Source: Faecalibacterium sp. I4-3-84
GTDB lineage: Bacteria; Bacillota; Clostridia; Oscillospirales; Ruminococcaceae
Direction of reading: 5' to 3'
DNA length: 64,000 nt
Assembly (NCBI RefSeq): GCF_023347255.1
Contig: NZ_CP094466.1
Location: 682,001-746,000 of the forward strand
A program made the position numbers and the translations under genes. The notes beneath the pieces were generated by a model. The model worked only from the letters and a program-made list of their open reading frames with translations. It ran no database searches and was not told the DNA's origin. Shown piece by piece: positions 58,654 through 64,000 of this stretch (within the stretch, counting starts at the first letter, position 1; each line of letters begins with the position of its first letter).

Positions 58654-58923
58654 ATGAAAGCATTCATTACCGTCATTGGTCACGATACCGTGGGCGTTGT
58701 TGCCAAGGTCGCTGGTCTGTGCACCGAACTGAACATCAATATCGAGGATGTGACCCAGAGCATCCTGCAGGGCATGTTCGCCATGATCATGCTGGTGGAT
58801 ATCAGCAACTGCAATGTGAGCCACGAAGAGCTGCACAAGCGCACCGACGCGCTGGCTGCCGAGATGGGCATGCAGATCAATGTTACCCGTCAGGAAGTTT
58901 TTGATGCCATGCACACCATCTGA
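58654..58923 (+). CDS. ACT domain-containing protein (UPF0237 type)
   Basis: An 89-residue single ACT domain: AFITVIGHDTVGVVAKVAGL, NINIEDVTQSILQGMFAMI. Such proteins are thought to sense amino acids or partner metabolites. ATG 58654 has GAGGGTGG upstream; a GTG nine bases earlier is less likely. A TATACT box at 58581-58586 probably belongs to its promoter. It is followed after 18 bases by the DUF711 gene, a pairing that is conserved in many Firmicutes. Confidence 0.93.
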   Translation: MKAFITVIGHDTVGVVAKVAGLCTELNINIEDVTQSILQGMFAMIMLVDISNCNVSHEELHKRTDALAAEMGMQINVTRQEVFDAMHTI

Positions 58924-58941
58924 TGGAGGGAGTACACAGCT

Positions 58942-60309
58942 ATGAGTATGTTTAATACCGGTGACATCCTCGAGACCATCGAGATGTTCACTCAGGACAA
59001 TCTGGACGTGCGCACCGTCACCATGGGCATCAGCCTGCTGGACTGCATCGACCCAGACCCGAAGAAGGCGTGCGAGAACATCTATAACAAGATCACCACC
59101 AAGGCCGCAAACCTTGTGCCCACGGTGGAGCACATCAGTGCCGAGTACGGTATTCCCATCATCAACAAACGCATCAGTGTCACACCCATCGCCATGCTGC
59201 TGGGTGCCTGCCCGGATGCCGACCCTGTGGAGTTTGCAAAAACTCTGGATGCCGCCGGTAAAAAGGTGGGTGTAAACTTTGTGGGCGGCTACAGTGCTCT
59301 GGTGCACAAGGGCTTTTCTGCCGGTGACCGCCGCCTGATCGAGTCCATTCCCCGCGCACTGGCCGAGACCGACATCGTGTGCAGCTCGGTGAACATCGGT
59401 GCCACCAAGGCAGGACTGAATATGGATGCTGTCAAGCTCATGGGCGAGGCCGTCAAGAAGGCCAGTGAGCTGACGGCTGATCGTCAGTGCATCGGTGCCG
59501 CAAAGCTGGTGGTGTTCTGCAACGCACCGGAGGACAACCCCTTCATGGCCGGTGCATTCCACGGCCCCGGCGAGCCGGACTGTGAGATCCACGTGGGCGT
59601 TTCCGGCCCCGGCGCTGTGCGCGCTGCACTGGCCCGCCTGCCCAAGGATGCCCCCATCGACGAGGTGGCAGAGCTGGTCAAGCGCACCGCCTTCAAGATC
59701 ACCCGCGTGGGCCAGCTGGTGGCCAATCTGGCTTCTCAGGCACTGGGTGTGCCCGCCGGCATCATTGATCTTTCGCTGGCACCTACCCCCGCCATCGGCG
59801 ACAGTGTGGCCAACATTCTGGAAGAGATGGGCCTTGAGACCTGCGGCTGCTGCGGTACCACCGCCTGCCTCGCCCTGCTGAACGATGCCGTGAAAAAGGG
59901 CGGCGTGATGGCCTCCAACCATGTGGGCGGTCTGTCCGGTGCCTTCATCCCGGTCAGCGAGGATGCCGGCATGATCCACGCCGCCGAGACCGGATGCCTG
60001 ACCATTGAAAAGCTGGAAGCCATGACCGCCGTCTGCTCGGTGGGCATCGATATGGTCATCATCCCTGGCGACACCACCCCGGCTGTCATCAGCGCCCTGA
60101 TCGCTGACGAAGCTGCCATTGGCATGGTGAACAGCAAGACCACCGCCGTGCGCGTGATCCCTGCCATTGGCCGCAAGGCTGGCGAGGTGCTGGACTTTGG
60201 CGGTCTGCTGGGCTATGGCCCCATCATGGCCGTGAACCAGCACGACCCGTCCGTGTTCATCAACCGCGGCGGCCGCCTGCCTGCCCCCATGCAGTCGCTG
60301 AAGAACTAA
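58942..60309 (+). CDS. PFL family protein (DUF711 / UPF0210)
   Basis: A 455-residue protein of the DUF711 family, distantly related to pyruvate formate-lyase in sequence profile, but without the glycyl radical motif I would look for. Recognisable stretches are [20 protein letters not shown] at the start, [17 protein letters not shown], and [20 protein letters not shown] near the end. The biochemical role is unknown. It is the partner of the small ACT protein, which may regulate it. A GGAGGGAG ribosome site precedes ATG 58942. Confidence 0.93.
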   Translation: MSMFNTGDILETIEMFTQDNLDVRTVTMGISLLDCIDPDPKKACENIYNKITTKAANLVPTVEHISAEYGIPIINKRISVTPIAMLLGACPDADPVEFAKTLDAAGKKVGVNFVGGYSALVHKGFSAGDRRLIESIPRALAETDIVCSSVNIGATKAGLNMDAVKLMGEAVKKASELTADRQCIGAAKLVVFCNAPEDNPFMAGAFHGPGEPDCEIHVGVSGPGAVRAALARLPKDAPIDEVAELVKRTAFKITRVGQLVANLASQALGVPAGIIDLSLAPTPAIGDSVANILEEMGLETCGCCGTTACLALLNDAVKKGGVMASNHVGGLSGAFIPVSEDAGMIHAAETGCLTIEKLEAMTAVCSVGIDMVIIPGDTTPAVISALIADEAAIGMVNSKTTAVRVIPAIGRKAGEVLDFGGLLGYGPIMAVNQHDPSVFINRGGRLPAPMQSLKN

Positions 60310-60327
60310 GAGAATAAATCTACTCCA

Positions 60328-60374
60328 ACAGGCCCATCCTCTGGATAACATTTCCAGAAGAAGGGTCTGTTTTT
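60328..60374 (+). terminator. Intrinsic terminator of the DUF711 gene, overlapping the spoIIR ribosome site
   Basis: ACAGGCCC pairs with GGGTCTGT and TCTGG with CCAGA; TTTTT follows and leads straight into ATG 60375. The AAGGG arm is also the only ribosome site for spoIIR. Confidence 0.75.
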
Positions 60375-61004
60375 ATGTTATCCAGAATGCTTACACGTTC
60401 TCAGATGGCTCTGCTCTGCCTTGGCCTGTTTCTCGCCCTTGCTCTGTGTGGCGCATGGCAGGCATTTGCATGGGGCCGCACCCAGCTGGACACCGGGGCG
60501 CTGGTGTGCGCCGACACCCTGCGCCTGCACATCCGGGCTGAGAGCGATTCCATTGCCAGCCAGAGCGCAAAGCTCCATGTGCGGGATGCCGTGCTTGCCT
60601 ATCTGGACACCGCCTGCCCGGCACGGAGCAAACCGGAAGCGGTCGCCTGGGCGGCGCAGCATCTATTTGAGCTGCAGCTCACGGCCCGGCACGCACTGGC
60701 ACGGCTGGGCATCCGCACACCGGTGCGGGTGCAGCTGGTAAATATGTACTTTGCCACCCGGCGCTATGGTTCCGGCACTCTGCCCGCCGGGCGGTACGAC
60801 GCTTTGCGCATCGATCTCGGTGCCGGAAAAGGCCGCAACTGGTGGTGCGTGCTCTACCCGGGCCTGTGCCGCTCTGCCTGCGGCAGCTATGCCCGGCCTG
60901 CCGAAAACGACCTTGTGTGCGGAAACTACATCCTCCGGCTCCGGCTGGTGGAATGGGTGCAGCAGCGCACCGCCCGCCGGGAGGATGTGGTGCTTGTGGG
61001 GTAA
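60375..61004 (+). CDS. spoIIR: Stage II sporulation protein R
   Basis: A 209-residue protein that, in spore formers, is secreted from the forespore and triggers SpoIIGA to process pro-sigma-E. A transmembrane or signal segment (ALLCLGLFLALALCGAW) precedes LRLHIRAESDSIASQSAKL and the conserved YGSGTLPAGRYDALRIDLG and NWWCVLYPGLC. Length is near normal. Faecalibacterium is regarded as non-sporulating, so the gene may be a remnant or have a new use. ATG 60375 lies nine bases after AAGGG. Confidence 0.9.
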   Translation: MLSRMLTRSQMALLCLGLFLALALCGAWQAFAWGRTQLDTGALVCADTLRLHIRAESDSIASQSAKLHVRDAVLAYLDTACPARSKPEAVAWAAQHLFELQLTARHALARLGIRTPVRVQLVNMYFATRRYGSGTLPAGRYDALRIDLGAGKGRNWWCVLYPGLCRSACGSYARPAENDLVCGNYILRLRLVEWVQQRTARREDVVLVG

Positions 61005-61056
61005 CGCCCGGCGCTTTCGCCGCATAGCATAGGGCGAAAGGAGTGTGTTATCCACT

Positions 61057-61527
61057 ATGGCGATCCCTGCTTATTATTCCCTGCTCCAGCGCGGCTCCTC
61101 CGGGCCGGACGTAGCTCTTGTGCAGACCTGGCTCAACGGTGTGCGCGACGCCTGCACATGGTACAGCGAGCTGAAGGCCGATGGAAAATTCGGCATTTCC
61201 ACCGAGAACGCCGTGAAGGAGTTCCAACTCAAAAACAAGATGAATGTGGACGGCAAGGTGGGCGCGAACACATGGAACGTGCTCTACACCCGCTACACGG
61301 CCAAGCACGGCCTGCATGTGCCCTACCCCGGCATTGCCCTGCGCAGCGGCTCTTCCGGCGGCACGGTGCGTCTGGTGCAGCAGAAGCTCAATTCGCTGGG
61401 TGAGCGGCTGAACGCCGACGGCAGGTTCGGCGCGGCAACGGCAGCGGCTGTGCAGCGGTTCCAGCGCCGCAACGGCCTTACCGCCGACGGCGTGGTCGGC
61501 GAAGGAACATGGGAGAAGATGTTCTAG
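61057..61527 (+). CDS. Peptidoglycan-binding protein with two PG_binding_1 domains
   Basis: A 156-residue protein built from two repeats: LQRGSSGPDVALVQTWLNGV...DGKFGISTENAVKEFQ and LRSGSSGGTVRLVQQKLNSL...DGRFGAATAAAVQRFQ, each ending near VDGKVGANTWNVL or ADGVVGEGTWEKMF. There is no catalytic domain and no signal peptide. The pairing with spoIIR, 50 bases upstream, recalls spore-cortex proteins. ATG 61057 lies 13 bases after AAAGGAG; a GTG at 61045 is too close. Confidence 0.88.
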   Translation: MAIPAYYSLLQRGSSGPDVALVQTWLNGVRDACTWYSELKADGKFGISTENAVKEFQLKNKMNVDGKVGANTWNVLYTRYTAKHGLHVPYPGIALRSGSSGGTVRLVQQKLNSLGERLNADGRFGAATAAAVQRFQRRNGLTADGVVGEGTWEKMF

Positions 61528-61540
61528 TGTGAACAGCCTT

Positions 61541-61723
61541 GCCCTCTCAGTCTCGCTTTGCTCGACAGATTCCCCCTTTTGTCGCTTCGCGACATCTTCC
61601 CCCGGCGCGGGGGAAGTCTTTCCTCAAAGGGAGAGCCCTTGGCAAAACCAGAAACTTTGCGTGGACTGCCAAAGCCTCTCACTTTGGGAGAGGTGGCATT
61701 GCGCAAGCAATGACGGAGAGGGC
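61541..61723. repeat. Family B multi-hairpin intergenic repeat, copy 3
   Basis: The ends are inverted (GCCCTCTCAG against GGAGAGGGC). Inside are TGTCGC/GCGACA, CTTCCCCCG/CGGGGGAAG, CCCTTGGCA...TGCCAAAG, CTCTC/GAGAG and CATTGC/GCAATG. Compared with copy 2 the TGTCGC and CCCCGG hairpins lie on the other side of the TTGGCA core. Confidence 0.8.
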
Positions 61724-61737
61724 GAGCCGCCTTACCT

Positions 61738-61777
61738 CGTCTGCAGGATTTTCCGTCCTGCAGACGCTTTTGTTTTC
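61738..61777 (+). terminator. Intrinsic terminator before sbcD
   Basis: CGTCTGCAGGA pairs with TCCTGCAGACG around TTTTCCG, followed by CTTTTGTTTT. Confidence 0.9.
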
Positions 61778-61778
61778 C

Positions 61779-61807
61779 TTGCCCCCACCCCCGCCCTGCT
61801 GTATAAT
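61779..61807 (+). promoter_or_regulatory. Promoter of sbcDC
   Basis: TTGCCC at 61779-61784, a 17-bp spacer and a perfect TATAAT at 61802-61807. Confidence 0.65.
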
Positions 61808-61838
61808 AAAGAAAACTCTGAAAAGGCGGTGTTTCCGT

Positions 61839-62981
61839 TTGCGTTTTCTGCATCTTTCCGACCTGCATCTGGGCAAGCGGGTGTGCGAGTTCTCCATGCT
61901 GGACGACCAGCGGTACATTCTGGAACAGATCCTTTCCCTGCTGGATAAAACGCCCGTGGACGGTGTGCTGCTGGCGGGCGACCTCTACGATAAGCCCGTT
62001 CCCCCTGCCGAAGCCGTGCGCCTGCTAGACTGGTTTTTGACCCAGCTGGCCGAACGCAGGCTGCCAGTGTTCGCCATCAGCGGCAACCACGACTCCGCCG
62101 ACCGCATTGCTTTCGGCTCTGCCCTGCTGCAAAGCAGCCGGGTGTACGTCAGCCCGGTGTTCTCCGGTGCGCCGGTGCCCATCCCCCTCACCGACGAGTA
62201 CGGCACGCTGGACGTGTACCTTCTGCCCTTCCTCAAGCCCGCCATGGTGCGGCATGTCTGGCCGGACGAGCCTGTGGAGAGCTACAACGATGCCCTTGCC
62301 TGCGTGCTGCGCCACTGCCCGCCGGACCCGGCCCACCGCAGCGTGCTGGTGGCCCATCAGTTCGTGGCCGGTGCTGCCTGCTGCGAGAGCGAGGAAGTCT
62401 CGGTGGGCGGTGTGGACAGCGTGGATGCCAGCCTGTTCGATGCCTTTGACTACGTGGCGCTGGGCCACCTGCACAGCCCCCAGAAGGTGGGCCGCGATGC
62501 CGTGCGCTATTGCGGCACCCCGCTGAAATACTCCTTTTCGGAAGCAGACCAGCACAAGAGCGCCACCTTTGTGGAGTTCGGTCTCAAGGGCGAAGTTTCC
62601 ATCACCACCGCGCCGCTTACCCCGAAGCACGACCTGCGGGAAGTGCGCGGCAGCTACATGGAGCTGACCGACCGCCGCAATTACGACGGCACTGCGGTGG
62701 ACGACTACCTGCACATCACCCTGACCGATGAGCAGGACGTGCCGGACGCACTGGCCCGCCTGCGGGTGATCTACCCCAACCTGATGCGGCTGGACTACGA
62801 TAACCTCCGCACCCGGGAAGATCAGGAGATCACCGCACCGGAGTGCGCCGAGAGCATCACCTCGCTGGAGCACTTCTCGGCGTTCTACCAGCTGCAGAAC
62901 AATCAGCCGCTGACGGCGGAGCAGGCGGCATTCTGCCAGCAGCTCATTGAGGAGATCTGGAAGGAGGGCGAGGACGCATGA
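61839..62981 (+). CDS. sbcD: Exonuclease subunit SbcD
   Basis: A 380-residue Mre11-type nuclease that trims hairpins and protein-blocked ends together with SbcC. Phosphoesterase motifs are HLSDLHLG (D8, H10), LAGDLYDKP, ISGNHDSADR, LVAHQF and GHLHSP. The start is a TTG at 61839, because the conserved FLHLSDLHLGKR begins right there and AAGGCGG lies nine bases upstream; longer frames run through the terminator. The stop overlaps the sbcC start (ATGA). Confidence 0.94.
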   Translation: MRFLHLSDLHLGKRVCEFSMLDDQRYILEQILSLLDKTPVDGVLLAGDLYDKPVPPAEAVRLLDWFLTQLAERRLPVFAISGNHDSADRIAFGSALLQSSRVYVSPVFSGAPVPIPLTDEYGTLDVYLLPFLKPAMVRHVWPDEPVESYNDALACVLRHCPPDPAHRSVLVAHQFVAGAACCESEEVSVGGVDSVDASLFDAFDYVALGHLHSPQKVGRDAVRYCGTPLKYSFSEADQHKSATFVEFGLKGEVSITTAPLTPKHDLREVRGSYMELTDRRNYDGTAVDDYLHITLTDEQDVPDALARLRVIYPNLMRLDYDNLRTREDQEITAPECAESITSLEHFSAFYQLQNNQPLTAEQAAFCQQLIEEIWKEGEDA

Positions 62982-64000
62982 GACCGCTGAAGCTCACTCT
63001 TTCGGCCTTTGGCCCCTATGCCGCCGAGACCGTGCTGGAACTGGAAAAGCTGGGAAAAGGCGGCCTGTACCTTGTCACCGGCGATACCGGCGCAGGCAAG
63101 ACCACCCTGTTCGATGCCATTACATACGCCCTGTACGATCATTCCAGCGGCGGCGTGCGCGAGGGTGCCATGCTGCGCTGCAAGTATGCCGGCCCTAAAA
63201 CGCCCACCTTTGTGGAGCTGGAATTTGAGGTGAACGGCCAGCGCTATACCGTGCGCCGCAACCCGGAGTACCAGCGCCCCAAAAACCGCGGCGAGGGCAT
63301 GACCACCGAGAAAGCGGATGCCACCCTCACCTATTCCGATGGCCGTCCGCCGGTGACCAAAGCCAAGGATGTGACTGCCGCCGTGCAGGAGATCATCGGG
63401 CTGGACTACAGCCAGTTCTGCCAGATCGCCATGATCGCGCAGGGTCAGTTCACAAAGCTGCTCAACGCTTCCACCGAGGAGCGCAGCCGCATTTTCCGCA
63501 AGCTGTTCCGCACCCAGCGCTATGCCCGGCTGCAGGAGCGCCTGCAGGCCGAAAGCGCCGCCCTCAGCCAGCAGCGCACCACCCAGAATGCAAAGCTTGA
63601 CAGTCTGCTCTCCGGCATCCGGTTTTCTCCCGACGACCCGGATGCCGATGCCCTTGCCGCACTGAACGCCCAGACCGAGCCGGAGACGGCCCTTGCCCTG
63701 CTGGAAGGTCTGCTGGCCCGCCAGCAGGCCGCGCAGGAGACCGTTGCTGCTGCCCTCAAGGACACCGAAGCCAAGCTGGACGAAGTACAACGTCAGTTGG
63801 GTGCTGCCCAGCAGGCCCGACAGCTGGCCGCACAGCTGGCCGCAAAGCAGGCAGAGCTTACCGCTGCCCTGCCTGTGCTGGAAGCTGCCCGTGCCGAGAG
63901 CGCCCGCCACGCAAGCGATGCCGCTCAGCTGGATGTTCTTGCCGGACAGGTGACGCAGGCACAGACGGCCCTTGCCGCCTATGACGAGCTGGATACCCTG
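62978..64000 (+). CDS. sbcC: Exonuclease subunit SbcC, N-terminal part (runs off the window)
   Basis: The frame stays open from ATG 62978 to the window end, giving 341 codons of the Rad50-type ATPase partner of SbcD. It begins MRPLKLTLSAFGPYAAET, with Walker A TGDTGAGKTT at residues 34-43 and the Q-loop QIAMIAQGQFTKLL near residue 155. A coiled coil starts at about residue 200. The zinc hook and C-terminal ATPase half are outside the window. Confidence 0.94.
   Translation, partial: MRPLKLTLSAFGPYAAETVLELEKLGKGGLYLVTGDTGAGKTTLFDAITYALYDHSSGGVREGAMLRCKYAGPKTPTFVELEFEVNGQRYTVRRNPEYQRPKNRGEGMTTEKADATLTYSDGRPPVTKAKDVTAAVQEIIGLDYSQFCQIAMIAQGQFTKLLNASTEERSRIFRKLFRTQRYARLQERLQAESAALSQQRTTQNAKLDSLLSGIRFSPDDPDADALAALNAQTEPETALALLEGLLARQQAAQETVAAALKDTEAKLDEVQRQLGAAQQARQLAAQLAAKQAELTAALPVLEAARAESARHASDAAQLDVLAGQVTQAQTALAAYDELDTL

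Overview
The window reads as a stretch of core chromosome from a GC-rich Oscillospiraceae bacterium, most likely Faecalibacterium (prausnitzii or a close relative). The basis is gene content (monomeric group B-type [FeFe] hydrogenase, CD1247-domain zinc ribbon, YqeG/YqeK/RsfS cluster), a queT leader that matches the class III preQ1 riboswitch I know from F. prausnitzii, and dispersed multi-hairpin intergenic repeats. The species call is an inference; no rRNA, tRNA, prophage, transposase or CRISPR array is visible.

Layout. 1-12.8 kb (+ strand mostly): tail of an unknown protein, mtaB, [FeFe] hydrogenase with a structured leader, a small secreted protein, pyridoxamine kinase, trmL, DegV, preQ1-III riboswitch plus queT, a HAD phosphatase, secA and an M20 amidohydrolase. 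12.9-18 kb (- strand): cysteine desulfurase, thiI, cinA and a degenerate membrane-anchored cinA paralog, interrupted by copies of a terminator-like repeat (family A). 18-20 kb (+): ZTP riboswitch and formate-THF ligase. 20-24.6 kb (mostly -): SGNH hydrolase, zinc-ribbon protein, efp, an endonuclease IV-like protein, yqeG, rpsU. 24.8-43.8 kb (-): a near-continuous housekeeping run: trmH-type methylase, dprA, topA, trmFO, plsX, rnc, smc, ftsY, rdgB, yhbY, nadD, yqeK, an LCP ligase, rsfS, leuS. 44-52.7 kb (-): infC-rpmI-rplT with an AUU start and an attenuator-like leader, then addA and addB. 52.8-64 kb: ruvX, a cyclophilin lipoprotein, a DUF1292 protein, a likely 6S RNA, a cysteine-less peroxiredoxin-fold protein, a DUF378 membrane protein, ispE, an Lrp-regulated aminotransferase, an ACT/DUF711 pair, spoIIR, a peptidoglycan-binding protein, sbcD and the start of sbcC.

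How it works together. Most genes serve translation and RNA modification (mtaB, trmL, thiI, trmFO, infC/rpmI/rplT, rpsU, efp, leuS, rsfS, yhbY), DNA repair and chromosome handling (addAB, sbcCD, ruvX, dprA, smc, topA), protein export (secA, ftsY) and one-carbon, queuosine, B6 and isoprenoid metabolism. Regulation is visible as two recognised riboswitches (preQ1-III, ZTP), an infC attenuator, and many intrinsic terminators shared by convergent genes.

The parts I consider least explained are the family A repeats (four copies with changing stems but a fixed loop and tail), the family B multi-hairpin elements, a 153-bp element with 17-bp perfect inverted ends between infC and addA, a possible pseudoknot leader in front of the hydrogenase, and the degenerate cinA duplicate. 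I did not find a clear new defence or biosynthetic system in this window.
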